From Salinisphaera sp. Q1T1-3 (GTDB taxonomy: Bacteria > Pseudomonadota > Gammaproteobacteria > Nevskiales > Salinisphaeraceae): DNA of 64,000 nt. The DNA lies in assembly GCF_003602005.1 (NCBI RefSeq), contig NZ_QZWD01000005.1, forward strand, positions 62,001 through 126,000. Direction: 5' to 3'. Below the pieces are notes generated by a model. That model worked only from the letters and a program-made list of their open reading frames with translations, had not been told where the DNA came from and searched no databases. This document shows, one piece after another, positions 28,653 through 37,189 of this stretch. The first letter of the stretch is position 1, and the number at the start of each line of letters is the position of its first letter. A program made the position numbers and the translations under genes.

Positions 28653-28945
28653 CTAGCGCGGCCTGTTGCGGTTTCCTGAGAGCGTCCTGTTCCTGTCCGC
28701 AAGTCGCGTTCTGCAAGGCACGAGTCGCCGCATCGCGGCGTGCTACGCTCCAGACGCGCAACGCGGCTGGGGCTCGTCGTTGATTTGCCGTCGGCGGCCC
28801 AACCCGAAGAGCCAATTGCCCTCTTCGTGTATCAGAATGCGAGTGCAGAACCAAACGCTATGCGTGCTATGCCGCATCTTGCCGCCCATGGTTAATTTCG
28901 GGCAGAGCCTGGGGTGAACTCGAACGACTGATCAATAGGCCCTAG
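28653..28945 (-). repeat. CTAG-bounded repeat (family C), complete
   Basis: Left border CTAGCGCGGCCTGTTGCGG and right border ATCAATAGGCCCTAG are inverted. Inside it matches family C (GCCGTCGGCGGCCCAACCCG, CTTGCCGCCCATGGTTAATT). Length is about 293 bp, close to the copy at 12001. The right CTAG (28942-28945) contains the TAG stop codon of the methyltransferase gene on the minus strand. Confidence 0.75.
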
Positions 28946-29598
28946 CGCCGCACGATGCGGTAGATGCCATCGCGTGCGTCGGTCAGCCCCTTGGCGCGGA
29001 GATCGTCGCTTTCGGGCAGGCCTCGCCGCTCGGCCAACAGATCGACGTGGGCGTAGCGTCCGTAGAGTTCGCCGACATCTTCATCGTCGATGGCGAAGGG
29101 CGGGCCGTCCATGAGCGCCGTATCGTAGGCGAACGTGATCAGCAGGCCGGTCGCGCCGCGACGCATGTGGCCGATGACGTGATCGACGTAGCGACGGCGC
29201 ATGTCTTCGGGCAGGGCGATCAGCGCGGCTCGGTCATAGAAGCCTTCGAAGCGCTGGAGCTCGGCTGCGGTGAGATCGAAGATATCACCCACCCATATCT
29301 CGATACGTTCGCCGATGAAACAGTCGAACGTGCCACGCCGTGTGCGTTGATAGGCCAGACCCTGCTCGGCGAAGAAATCACGGGCGGCCCGTTCGGACAA
29401 CTCGACTCCGACGACGCGATAGCCACATTCGGCGAGCCAATGCATGTCCACGGACTTGCCGGCCAGCGGCACGAGGATTCGGCAGCCGGGCACCAGGCCT
29501 AGGTTCGGCCAGTGGGTTTCCAGCATCGGATGGACCGATGCCTGATGAAAACCGATTTCGTTGTTTTCCCAGCGTTCGTGCCAGAATTCACGATCCAT
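28942..29598 (-). CDS. tpm: Thiopurine S-methyltransferase family protein
   Basis: SAM-dependent methyltransferase of 218 aa, the usual bacterial TPMT size. The N-terminus FWHERWENNEIGFHQ, the SAM motif RILVPLAGKSVDMHWLAECGYRVVGVELSE and the GDIFDL segment are family hallmarks. Bacterial TPMTs methylate thiopurines and metalloids such as tellurite or selenite. The ATG at 29598 shares one base with the TGA of the GST gene (TGATG), so the two are translationally coupled, pointing to a detoxification unit. The TAG stop lies within CTAG at a repeat border. Confidence 0.92.
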   Translation of the reverse strand: MDREFWHERWENNEIGFHQASVHPMLETHWPNLGLVPGCRILVPLAGKSVDMHWLAECGYRVVGVELSERAARDFFAEQGLAYQRTRRGTFDCFIGERIEIWVGDIFDLTAAELQRFEGFYDRAALIALPEDMRRRYVDHVIGHMRRGATGLLITFAYDTALMDGPPFAIDDEDVGELYGRYAHVDLLAERRGLPESDDLRAKGLTDARDGIYRIVRR

Positions 29599-30299
29599 CA
29601 AGTCTGCTCGTCGAGTTCCGGATAGTGGCGGAATACACCATCATTGTTGAAGGCGATGCAGCGATCACTGTTGAGATAACCGCGAATGCCGCGGCGATGC
29701 GCCACGCGGGCTGTCAGATCAGCCAGCCGTGGCGTGTCGAACCGGGTCATGGCATTCGGAAAGGCATATTTCAGCCCGCGTACGACCTGGAACAGCGATA
29801 GATCAAGGGTAGTACATCGATCGCCTACCAGCCAATCGTCACCGAACGGGTTGTCGCGCAGGGTCTGTTCGAAATAATCGAGAAACGTCGGCAGCCGATC
29901 GGCCCGGAAGTGCCGCGCGGCCGTTCGTGCCGCCGCTTGCTGCTCTTCGTAGTACAGGCTCGTGCAGAGTGGGTGATGGGTGTCGTGGATCTCGGCGACG
30001 AAATCGGTCAATGTGAGCTGGAGCTGGATCATGCGCCGGAATTCGCGCTCGCCGGACGGTGCCAGATCGAGCGGGCCGGCAATCCAGGCCAGGATGTGCG
30101 CGACGTGGGACAGTGATTCGTGTTCCGTGTCGAGTATGGGCGGGGCGAAATGATCACCGCGATGGACACGCTCGGCCACCGCCGCCGAACCCTGGTTGCG
30201 CCCGACGTCGATATAGTCGGCCTGGGCCGCTTCAAGTGCCAGACGGATGAATTCGCCACGGCCAGGAATACTGGGCCAGTAGTAGAGCCAGAATTTCAT
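29598..30299 (-). CDS. Glutathione S-transferase
   Basis: Cytosolic GST of 233 aa. The N-terminal thioredoxin-like domain (residues 1-80) begins KFWLYYWPSIPGRGEFIRLALE and contains the glutathione-contacting HESLSHVAHIL segment. The C-terminal all-helical domain includes LVGDRCTTLDLSLFQVV, the N-capping-box region. It is the first gene of a coupled pair with the TPMT gene. The layout resembles sigma/alpha-type GSTs more than the beta class; the substrate is unknown. Confidence 0.88.
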   Translation of the reverse strand: MKFWLYYWPSIPGRGEFIRLALEAAQADYIDVGRNQGSAAVAERVHRGDHFAPPILDTEHESLSHVAHILAWIAGPLDLAPSGEREFRRMIQLQLTLTDFVAEIHDTHHPLCTSLYYEEQQAAARTAARHFRADRLPTFLDYFEQTLRDNPFGDDWLVGDRCTTLDLSLFQVVRGLKYAFPNAMTRFDTPRLADLTARVAHRRGIRGYLNSDRCIAFNNDGVFRHYPELDEQT

Positions 30300-30382
30300 C
30301 GAATGCCCCGAGTCGATTGGTCGAGCTTATCGCAGCAAAGCGCGACGACGACGTCAATTCGGCGGATGTTGAGGCCGCTCTT

Positions 30383-31471
30383 TCAGAACAGGGCGGTCTG
30401 CTGCATGGCCGGTGATTCGTCGACGAAACCGGACAGGCCGACGCCGACCAGGCGATAGCGTGTCTCGACGGGCAAATCGACCCGTTGACACAGTGCACAG
30501 GCGATATCGGTGAGCTCGGCTTGCGACGCCGGCGGTACCGGCGGCGTATAGCTACGCGTGAGGATCCGGAAATCGGAGGTCTTGAGCTTCAGGACCACGG
30601 TCCGGGCCACGCGTTCGGCCTTCTTCTGGTAATTGCGCCAGGTCTTGTCCGCCATCTGCGCGATGTGGGGAGCGAGCGCGGCAAGCGGCAGATCCTCACG
30701 CAGCGTGTCCTCGGCCGAGATCTGGGCCGCCACGCGATGCGACTTGACCGGCCGATCGTCGATGCCGCGCGCGAGCTCGGAGAGCCGCTGTCCCCAGCGC
30801 CCGAAGCGTTCGCGCAGCACGTCCGGCGATACGTCCCGGAGATCGCCGACCTTGGCCAGTCCGAGCGCTTCGAGCTTGCCACGCATGACGCGTCCGACAC
30901 CCGGGATCTTGCCGACGTCGAGATCGGTCAGAAAACGGTCGATCTGACGCGGTTTGATGACGAACTGGCCGTCCGGCTTGCGCCAGTCCGATGCGATTTT
31001 CGCCAGAAACTTGTTCGGTGCAATGCCGGCGGAGGCGGTCAGGCCGGTCTCGGTGCGAATCGCATCGCGGATGGCGCGCGCGGTTTCGGTGGCCGAGGGC
31101 GAGGCGATCAGTGGTTCGGAGACGTCCAGATAGGCTTCGTCGAGCGACAACGGTTCGACGTGCTGGGTGTAGCGGTGGAATATCTCGCGTATCTGAGCCG
31201 AGACCGCCCGATAACGTGAGAAATCCGGCGGTACGAAGATGGCATCGGGGCATAGTTTCGCGGCACGCATGGCCGGCATGGCCGAATGAATACCGAAGGG
31301 GCGAGCCTCGTAGCTGGCGGCGGTGACCACGGCCCGCGGGCTTTTCTTGCAGACGACCACGGGCAGACCGCGCAGGGCGGGGTTGTCGCGTTGTTCGACC
31401 GAGGCATAGAAGGCATCCATGTCGACATGGACGATCTTACGCACCGGCGGCGTGTCGGACGTTTCGGTCAT
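30383..31471 (-). CDS. dinB: DNA polymerase IV
   Basis: Y-family translesion polymerase of 362 aa. Palm/finger motifs HVDMDAFYASVEQRDNP and PLSLDEAYLDVSEP carry the catalytic acidic residues. The helix-hairpin-helix thumb contains VGKIPGVGRVMRGKLEALG. The little-finger domain follows, and the protein ends QTALF, fitting the QxxLF beta-clamp-binding pentapeptide at the extreme C-terminus. The ATG at 31471 is chosen to match the family N-terminus; an upstream in-frame start adds a poor leader. Probably SOS-regulated, but I did not find a clear LexA box. Confidence 0.94.
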   Translation of the reverse strand: MTETSDTPPVRKIVHVDMDAFYASVEQRDNPALRGLPVVVCKKSPRAVVTAASYEARPFGIHSAMPAMRAAKLCPDAIFVPPDFSRYRAVSAQIREIFHRYTQHVEPLSLDEAYLDVSEPLIASPSATETARAIRDAIRTETGLTASAGIAPNKFLAKIASDWRKPDGQFVIKPRQIDRFLTDLDVGKIPGVGRVMRGKLEALGLAKVGDLRDVSPDVLRERFGRWGQRLSELARGIDDRPVKSHRVAAQISAEDTLREDLPLAALAPHIAQMADKTWRNYQKKAERVARTVVLKLKTSDFRILTRSYTPPVPPASQAELTDIACALCQRVDLPVETRYRLVGVGLSGFVDESPAMQQTALF

Positions 31472-31594
31472 GGCCTCGACAATGGGTCCGAGCCCCCGGC
31501 ACGCCATGCGCAGCGGCATGCGGCCCTGGCTCTCATGGCATGAGCCTGCCAGATTGGCGGGGACCCTTCATCGTTTGTCAAAAGGTTGTCCCTC

Positions 31595-31900
31595 ATGTCG
31601 CATGTTTCTCCCGACAGCACCCGCGATACGGCCGTGATCCATTTCGGGCGCGAAGAGCTCGTCATCCGCCAGCGCTACGAAATCGTCAGTATCGCCAATG
31701 ATGTCCTGATTGGTGTCTGGTTTCTCATTGGCACCGTCTTTTTCTTCTACGATTCACTCGTCTACTGGGGCACTTGGCTGTTTCTCGTCGGCAGTATCGA
31801 GATGTTGATCCGGCCCACCATCCGGCTGGTACGGCGTGTGCATCTGCAGCGTTTTCATCCGGATCAGCCCGGGGCGGCCGACGCCGGACACGATTTCTGA
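31595..31900 (+). CDS. YrhK-domain small membrane protein
   Basis: Protein of 101 aa with the YrhK-like core FGREELVIRQRYEIVSIANDVLIGVWFLIGTVFFFY and a second hydrophobic segment (WGTWLFLVGSIEMLIRPTIRL), giving two membrane helices. Function unknown. The ATG at 31595 fits the family; a TTG at 31586 is possible. It is divergent from dinB and convergent with the channel-like gene. Confidence 0.8.
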   Translation: MSHVSPDSTRDTAVIHFGREELVIRQRYEIVSIANDVLIGVWFLIGTVFFFYDSLVYWGTWLFLVGSIEMLIRPTIRLVRRVHLQRFHPDQPGAADAGHDF

Positions 31901-31911
31901 CGCGCCATCAT

Positions 31912-31929
31912 CGCCGGTCATGACCGGCG
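31912..31929. other. Perfect 18-bp palindrome between convergent genes
   Basis: CGCCGGTCATGACCGGCG spans the stop of the channel-like gene and lies 12 bases after the YrhK stop. No T-run follows on either strand, so it is at best a weak bidirectional terminator. Confidence 0.4.
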
Positions 31930-32310
31930 GTGTTCGGCGCTGCGGCTGTAGAAGAAGGCGCTGAACATGCCGGCCAGTGTCGAGACGACGGTGATCGCGT
32001 AGATATTGATCACCAGACAGATCAGCTGGCCGAAAGCGGTGACCGGATTGGGCATGGTCGACGAAATCGTCACCAGTTGGGATGTCGTCCAGTAGAACGC
32101 ATCCCACGGCGAATGCATCTGGCTGGCGGGCGCGTCGTGTTCGACGAGAAACATCAGCGTACTGCCCACGAGATCAACCAGCAGCGTCACGATCACGGCC
32201 TTGGTGAGCCGGCTGCGCAGGTGCAGGTGTGTGGGACTGGCCGCGCGCAGCACATCGTAGATGTCACCGATGAGACGGCTGCGGCTGCCACGGTTGCGCG
32301 ACGTGAACAT
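31918..32310 (-). CDS. Two-helix ion-channel-like membrane protein with non-canonical filter
   Basis: Protein of 130 aa: a first membrane helix (residues about 33-55, AVIVTLLVDLVGSTLMFLVEH), a pore-loop-like segment SPWDAFYWTTSQLVTISSTMPNP, and a second helix (QLICLVINIYAITVVSTLAGMF). The arrangement is that of a two-TM potassium channel, but the filter TVGYG is replaced by TISST. Conduction and selectivity are therefore unknown. The ATG at 32310 avoids a longer low-complexity leader. It is convergent with the YrhK gene. Confidence 0.7.
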   Translation of the reverse strand: MFTSRNRGSRSRLIGDIYDVLRAASPTHLHLRSRLTKAVIVTLLVDLVGSTLMFLVEHDAPASQMHSPWDAFYWTTSQLVTISSTMPNPVTAFGQLICLVINIYAITVVSTLAGMFSAFFYSRSAEHRRS

Positions 32311-32435
32311 GTCGGGGATTCCGGCGACGGGTGAGGCGCCGATTGTAGCCAGCGCCGTGCCAGGCGATCGATGATTGGATGGATGGCGGTCTGGCGTATA
32401 GTCGAGTGCTGGATCGATCTCCACCGGAGTCTGTC

Positions 32436-33200
32436 ATGGCGGCCACCATGCCATCCCGCCGTACGCTGGCGGATCTGTCCGCGCGTTTCGATTTTTCCGA
32501 AGCGGCCGTGGCGCATCTCGCACGGGCCGTTGAGGCGGGCGGCGGCGACATGGCGATGTTTGATCATCCGGAGTTCTGTGGGCCGGGGCAGTGGATGCGG
32601 GGCGGATTGATCCTGATCACCGATCCGAGTGACACCGGGCGCAAGCACCGGATCGATGCGTTGTGCAATGCGCTGTCCGCGCTGCGATCCGGGGACGATG
32701 AGCCGATACGAACGTCGCGCGTCGCGGAGCCGCGGGGCGTGGATGTCTCGGCGACCCGGCCAGCGGTCTGGTGGCCCGCCGCGCTCGGACAGCCCAGTGC
32801 GATGGGCGAACAGGACGATCTCTGCTATGCCTATTTCGATCGGCAACGCCGGCTTGTCGTGCAACGGGCGGGCGCGATCACCGTCTACGATACCGGCGAC
32901 CATCGCATTACCGGTATCTCCCAATCGCAGCAGGGCCGGCATCAGAGCGTCATCTTCACCAGCCAGTACGGCGAAGTGCCGTTGGGTACGTTGCCGCGTG
33001 CACCGGTTGCGACCGAGGCAGACGATGATCTGCCGCCAGAGCCGGCGGCCAGGACGACAACGACCGAAGCGGACAGGCCGGCGCTGCCCGGCACCGATAT
33101 CTTCGATGCCATCGAGCGGCTCGGGGCACTGCGGGATCGGGGGCTGTTGACCGAGGCGGAATTCGCAGCCAAGAAACAGGCGCTTCTGTCCCGTCTGTGA
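32436..33200 (+). CDS. Uncharacterised protein with C-terminal SHOCT domain
   Basis: Protein of 254 aa. The last about 32 residues (FDAIERLGALRDRGLLTEAEFAAKKQALLSRL) are a textbook SHOCT helix pair, a short oligomerisation module. Residues about 110-185 form a probable beta-rich domain (DLCYAYFDRQRRLVVQRAGAITVYDTGDHRITGISQSQQG) reminiscent of small PH-like domains. An acidic/Thr linker connects them. CGGAG lies 7 bases before the ATG. No signal peptide. Function unknown. Confidence 0.75.
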   Translation: MAATMPSRRTLADLSARFDFSEAAVAHLARAVEAGGGDMAMFDHPEFCGPGQWMRGGLILITDPSDTGRKHRIDALCNALSALRSGDDEPIRTSRVAEPRGVDVSATRPAVWWPAALGQPSAMGEQDDLCYAYFDRQRRLVVQRAGAITVYDTGDHRITGISQSQQGRHQSVIFTSQYGEVPLGTLPRAPVATEADDDLPPEPAARTTTTEADRPALPGTDIFDAIERLGALRDRGLLTEAEFAAKKQALLSRL

Positions 33201-33390
33201 CGGGACGCCGTGGTACAACGACGCCAGATCGCGTTGGCTCGTATGCGATGCCGATCCGCGCGGACGCATCTCGGCGACGTGTGTTGAGACGATCGCCGCA
33301 CAAGGCGCCTGTCGGCACGCCCCGGGGCTTTGTGAGCGGCCCGCGGCATCGCTACGATACGACGACAAGGCCGGATACCGCGTGCACGGC

Positions 33391-33428
33391 CGGGCATGTC
33401 CCGGCATGTCCCGGCATGTCCCGGCATG
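33391..33428 (+). repeat. 10-bp direct repeats CCGGCATGTC
   Basis: Two perfect units (33401 and 33411), one with a single mismatch (33391) and a partial fourth (33421). The 10-base period puts each CATG on the same helix face. It lies about 120 bases before the acetyltransferase ATG in the 33201-33547 gap, which otherwise shows nothing. Confidence 0.7.
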
Positions 33429-33547
33429 GGCGGCGCTTGCGCGCTGGGCACGGCCAGGGGATGCGCGTTGTCTCGGCGGCTCGGCCGGGCGGCATGCAAG
33501 ACACGCGCACGATGCATCAGGCGAACCGACGTCACAGGGAATCCCGC

Positions 33548-34186
33548 ATGACAGGGTCCGACAAGCAGCCGAGCGCCCCGCGCGCCCTCCGATATCTGCA
33601 TTGCAGCGGCGAGTCGATCCGCCCGCATGTCGATGCCCTGGCCGCCCTGCGGATGCAGGTCTTTCGGACGTTCCCTTATCTCTACGACGGCGATATCGCC
33701 TACGAACGCGCCTATCTCGAGACGTATATCGCGTCCGAACGGTCACTCGCGTTTCTTGTCTACGACGGAGCGGCGTTGGTGGGGGCGACCACCGCGTTGC
33801 CGATGCGCGACGAGGAGGCAGCGTTCAGCCAGCCACTCGCTGCCGCCGGTTTCGACGTATCACGACTGTTCTATTTCGGCGAATCACTGCTGTTGCCGGC
33901 ATATCGCGGCAACGGCCTCGGCCATCGCTTTTTCGCGGAACGCGAAACCTGGGCCGGCGATGCGGGCGATTTCAGCCATGCCTGTTTCTGTTCGGTCCAG
34001 CGGCCGGCCGATCATCCGCTGCGCCCGGCCGGCCACCAGCCGCTCGATGCATTCTGGCGCCGGCGAGGCTACGCGCGACGCGACGATATCGTAGCGGCAT
34101 ATCGCTGGCAGGATATCGACCAGGATCACGAAACGACCAAGCAGCTCGTGTTCTGGGTTCGGGCGCTCGCCCAGGAGAGCGATTGA
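33548..34186 (+). CDS. GNAT-family acetyltransferase
   Basis: Protein of 212 aa. Residues about 25-150 match a GNAT fold: LAFLVYDGAALVGATTAL as beta strands and FYFGESLLLPAYRGNGLGHRFFAERE as motif A with the acetyl-CoA loop RGNGLG. The acceptor is unknown. The ATG at 33548 has AGGGA about 7 bases upstream; in-frame codons further upstream are low-complexity and overlap the direct repeats. Monocistronic, with a family A repeat downstream. Confidence 0.8.
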   Translation: MTGSDKQPSAPRALRYLHCSGESIRPHVDALAALRMQVFRTFPYLYDGDIAYERAYLETYIASERSLAFLVYDGAALVGATTALPMRDEEAAFSQPLAAAGFDVSRLFYFGESLLLPAYRGNGLGHRFFAERETWAGDAGDFSHACFCSVQRPADHPLRPAGHQPLDAFWRRRGYARRDDIVAAYRWQDIDQDHETTKQLVFWVRALAQESD

Positions 34187-34222
34187 GCGCATCGCGCCTT
34201 CGCTGCCGGCCGGGTTCATCTT

Positions 34223-34402
34223 TTTAATCCGGCACCAAGACAGCTGACTGCGTCGGCTGTTTTCAACGCCATCGAAAATAAACGAGAGCGCCTGTCCGTC
34301 GTTCATTCTCAATGCCTTCGAAGCCGCTGGCTGCGGCGCGCACACATTCACATGCGCGCGTTATCAACCCGAATATTCATCCACTTTGGGCCGGTTCAAT
34401 AA
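34223..34402 (-). repeat. Family A repeat, inverted, moderately diverged
   Basis: Starts TTTAATCCGGCACCAAGACA, continues GCTGACTGCGTCGGCTGTTT and TCAACGCCATCGAAAATAAA, and ends GCGCGTTATCAACCCGAATA then GGGCCGGTTCAATAA. It is a full-length inverted copy lying between the GNAT and rlmJ genes. Confidence 0.75.
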
Positions 34403-34465
34403 AAGCGGCCCTGGCGGCGCTCCTCCATCACACAGCATCACCCATCCGGGATCGGAAAATTCTGC

Positions 34466-35323
34466 ATGCTTTCCTATCAGCACGCCTATCATGCCGGCAA
34501 TTTCGCCGACGTTCACAAGCACATCGCCCTGGTGGGCCTGATGCAGGCACTCCAGAAAAAGGATTCGGCCATCACGTTCGTCGACACGCATGCCGGGCGC
34601 GGGCTGTATCCATTATCGGCAGCGGCATCGCAAAAGACCGCCGAATACGAGAACGGGGTGGCCCGCCTCTGGGCGCAGCGTGCCGACATCGATGATCCGC
34701 TGCTCGTGGCATGGCTCACGCGGCTGGCCGAATGTCAGGGGAGCCGGACGTTGCGCCACTATCCCGGTTCGCCTTGGTGGCTGGAACGCGACCGCCGCCG
34801 GCAGGATCGGCTGACGCTGTTCGAACGTCATCCCGCGGAGTACGAGGCGCTCGTTGCCCAGCGCTTCGGCACGCGCCACGAGCGATACATCCGTCAGGAC
34901 GACGGACTGGCCGGTCTCGGCAAACTGGTGCCGGTGACGACGCCGCGGCTGTGCGTGCTGATCGATCCCAGTTACGAGGTCAAGGGTGACTACAAGGCCG
35001 TGGCGAAGACTCTACGCCACGTCGCTCGCAAGGTGCGTCATGCGGTCGTGGCCGTCTGGTATCCGTTGCTGGCGGCCAGCCGTCACGAGACGATGCACGA
35101 GACGCTGACAGCCGCCGGGCTGCCCAAACTGTGGTGCAGCGAGCTCCATGTGGATGCTGACGGATCGACGGACCAGGGCATCAAGGGCAGTGGTCTGTTG
35201 ATGCTCAATCCGCCCTGGCAGCTCGACCAGCGCCTGAACGCGAGTTTCTCGTCGCTGGCGTCCTGTCTCGGGCCGGACGTGCGACACGCATCACGTTGGC
35301 TGACCGGCGAAAAGCCGCGCTGA
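34466..35323 (+). CDS. rlmJ: 23S rRNA (adenine(2030)-N6)-methyltransferase
   Basis: Methyltransferase of 285 aa that modifies A2030 of 23S rRNA. The N-terminus MLSYQHAYHAGNFADVHKHI is the RlmJ signature, VDTHAGRGLYPL is the SAM-binding motif, and LIDPSYEVKGDY carries the catalytic DPxY-type motif. Length matches E. coli RlmJ (about 280). Single gene, preceded by a repeat. Confidence 0.95.
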   Translation: MLSYQHAYHAGNFADVHKHIALVGLMQALQKKDSAITFVDTHAGRGLYPLSAAASQKTAEYENGVARLWAQRADIDDPLLVAWLTRLAECQGSRTLRHYPGSPWWLERDRRRQDRLTLFERHPAEYEALVAQRFGTRHERYIRQDDGLAGLGKLVPVTTPRLCVLIDPSYEVKGDYKAVAKTLRHVARKVRHAVVAVWYPLLAASRHETMHETLTAAGLPKLWCSELHVDADGSTDQGIKGSGLLMLNPPWQLDQRLNASFSSLASCLGPDVRHASRWLTGEKPR

Positions 35324-35614
35324 AAAATCGGGGCGGGTGTGTCGATCGGTGATCCCCAACAGGCGGTTTTCGACCGGATCCGACATGCCGGGTCCGTGGT
35401 TTGTCGGTAAACCTTACACCAGGCCATGAAGGGCCGGGGGAGACACATGTCTGGGGTGGATGACTGGTGGGTACTTGCGCTCGTGGTACCGCGGTTTGTC
35501 TTTTTGCCGGCCCCCGTTCGGCCCCTGTTCCGCAAGGCTGTCGGGAAACCTTGCAGTGACAGGCCTCAAGTGTATTGGTCTTTTTCAAGTATTTGAAATT
35601 CAAGTGTTATTTTT
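35324..35614. other. Gap upstream of the PEP-CTERM gene
   Basis: No gene supported. The 5' part is GC-rich and unremarkable. From about 35570 it becomes AT-rich (TATTTGAAATTCAAGTGTTA, containing the dyad TTGAAATTCAA), which could bind a regulator ahead of the sigma-54-type promoter. Confidence 0.4.
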
Positions 35615-35615
35615 T

Positions 35616-35631
35616 TGGCACGCGAGTTGCG
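35616..35631 (+). promoter_or_regulatory. Sigma-54 (RpoN) type promoter
   Basis: TGGCACG, four bases, then TTGCG matches the -24/-12 consensus TGGCACG-N4-TTGCW except at the last base. The predicted start is about 45 bases before the PEP-CTERM ATG. RpoN control of PEP-CTERM proteins through the PrsK/PrsR pair is known in other bacteria. Confidence 0.75.
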
Positions 35632-35685
35632 ATACACAAGCAGCCGAATGATCCGGCCTGTGATTTCAACAGCTGAAAATACGAC

Positions 35686-36447
35686 ATGAACAAAATACTT
35701 CACGGTTCGATCGGCGCCGTCGCAGCGCTGCTCTTCAGCGGTACTGCACTCGCGAATCAGATCGACATCAACACGAATACGGGCAACGGCGAGCCGTCGC
35801 TCTATGACATTGCCAACGGGTCGCGAGCAGGCAAGGCACCGCTGTTCGAGAATCTCGGTTCGAATGACCCGCAAGTCAACAACGCGCACTGGTCGGGCGG
35901 TGCCAACGGCACGAGCAACAGCGTGCTGCAGGCCACCTGGACCGGTAATTATCAGGATGCCACGTTCGGTGTCTACAGCATCTATGATCCGTCCAACCGT
36001 CTGAATCTTCTGTACGGCGGCTCGCAGCTTGGTGCGGAGACGAACGACGAGACCAAGGGCTTTCTGAACTATCTGGGTGACGGCGAATTCAGTGCCTACA
36101 CGCAGGACGTGCGCACGGGCGCGACGTCCAACAACCAGATCAAGAATCTCGGGTCGGAAGTCTTCGGTTACTTCCTGACGATCGGTGGCAAGACCTTCTA
36201 CTCGGATGCCGACCTGAACGGCGGCGATGATCGGATGGTCGGTTATCAGGGCGACAACAGCGGCTCGCTTCTGACCAACGAATATCTGTTCGGTTGGGAA
36301 GACGGCGACGACAACGATTACCAGGACTACGTGACGACCATCGAGTCGATCCGTCCGGTACCGGAGCCGTCCTCGATCGCGATGTTCGGTGTCGGCCTGT
36401 TGCTGCTCGGTTTCGGCGTGCGTCGCATGCAGAAGCGCGACGTCTGA
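35686..36447 (+). CDS. PEP-CTERM sorting-domain protein
   Basis: Exported protein of 253 aa. A signal peptide ends near LFSGTALA. The body is Gly/Asn/Asp-rich and beta-like (GGDDRMVGYQGDNSG, GWEDGDDNDYQDY, a pattern seen in DUF4114-like PEP-CTERM proteins). The C-terminus is a complete sorting signal: VPEPSSIAM, a hydrophobic helix (FGVGLLLLGFGV) and the basic tail RRMQKR. It should be processed by an exosortase, which is not encoded here; such proteins are linked to exopolysaccharide. A sigma-54-type promoter and a strong terminator frame it as a single gene. Confidence 0.92.
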   Translation: MNKILHGSIGAVAALLFSGTALANQIDINTNTGNGEPSLYDIANGSRAGKAPLFENLGSNDPQVNNAHWSGGANGTSNSVLQATWTGNYQDATFGVYSIYDPSNRLNLLYGGSQLGAETNDETKGFLNYLGDGEFSAYTQDVRTGATSNNQIKNLGSEVFGYFLTIGGKTFYSDADLNGGDDRMVGYQGDNSGSLLTNEYLFGWEDGDDNDYQDYVTTIESIRPVPEPSSIAMFGVGLLLLGFGVRRMQKRDV

Positions 36448-36506
36448 ACGAGACGGCCGTGATGACCGTAGCGGGGCATGATCTCGTTATCGGCGCCAGG
36501 TGAAAG

Positions 36507-36528
36507 AGCCCGCTACGGCGGGCTTTTT
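36507..36528 (+). terminator. Rho-independent terminator of the PEP-CTERM gene
   Basis: Perfect 7-bp stem AGCCCGC/GCGGGCT with tetraloop TACG followed by TTTTT. It lies 60 bases after the stop codon. The rest of the gap to 36737 shows no feature. Confidence 0.9.
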
Positions 36529-36737
36529 CATGTCTGGCGGTCATGATATGGGCGCCCACGGATCGCGCTGTGGCGATCTGTTCCGGCCAGAACGTCGACT
36601 CGGGTGATCGCGTCTGTCTGTGAAATGTGGGGGCAGGCGGGATCGCAGTCCGCGATCAGGATTGGCGCTCGCTGCTGTGCCGAGGTCTCAGTGGGCAGGG
36701 CGTGGACGGCCGCGGCGACCGTCGTCAGCAAGCCCGC

Positions 36738-37160
36738 TCAATAGACTGATCCGTCCGCGATGGGCGACGCCCAGTAGTGCGGTGATAGCTGGTGAAAAGG
36801 GATCGATTGCCAGCGCGATGCGTCATCCGGTCGTGGAACGGCAACTTCGACGACATCACGCCAGATAGCCAGTCGTTCGATACACAGGCCGCAGGTCGCA
36901 ACCACCGTGAAGGGGGCGTCGGGCGCAAGACGGATGACACAGGCTGAGGCGATCACGGCCAGGTTCCGCCGGAATGCTTCGCAATAAGCGCCGGTCTCAT
37001 GACAGAGATTGGCTGCCTCGTTCGGCGTGTCGAGACCGACGCTGGTCACGATACAGCCGTCCGCCAGATAGACGGCAGCTGCTCCGGCCGGCGCGTGTCG
37101 GCCCCAGCGGGCGATAGCCTCGGTACGGGCGGCATCCACGAGTGATTTGTCGACTGGCAA
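36738..37160 (-). CDS. Cytidine deaminase-like zinc protein
   Basis: Small deaminase-fold protein of about 140 aa. The zinc motif appears as NLCHETGAYCEAF (Cys/His-x-Glu element) and the second element as ATCGLCIERL (CxxC). Spacing and length fit the cytidine/blasticidin deaminase group, but the first motif is atypical, so the substrate is uncertain. The start is best read as TTG 37160, because a perfect GGAGGTGA lies 5 bases upstream; the GTG at 37169 overlaps that Shine-Dalgarno and is less likely. Confidence 0.72.
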   Translation of the reverse strand: MPVDKSLVDAARTEAIARWGRHAPAGAAAVYLADGCIVTSVGLDTPNEAANLCHETGAYCEAFRRNLAVIASACVIRLAPDAPFTVVATCGLCIERLAIWRDVVEVAVPRPDDASRWQSIPFHQLSPHYWASPIADGSVY

Positions 37161-37189
37161 GACGGTCACCTCCAGATGTTGGGCGCCCG

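Noticed and set aside
32193-33746. 517-codon minus-strand open frame
   Set aside because: Arg/Pro/His-rich translation typical of an antisense shadow; it overlaps the SHOCT and GNAT genes, which have ribosome-binding sites and recognisable domains.
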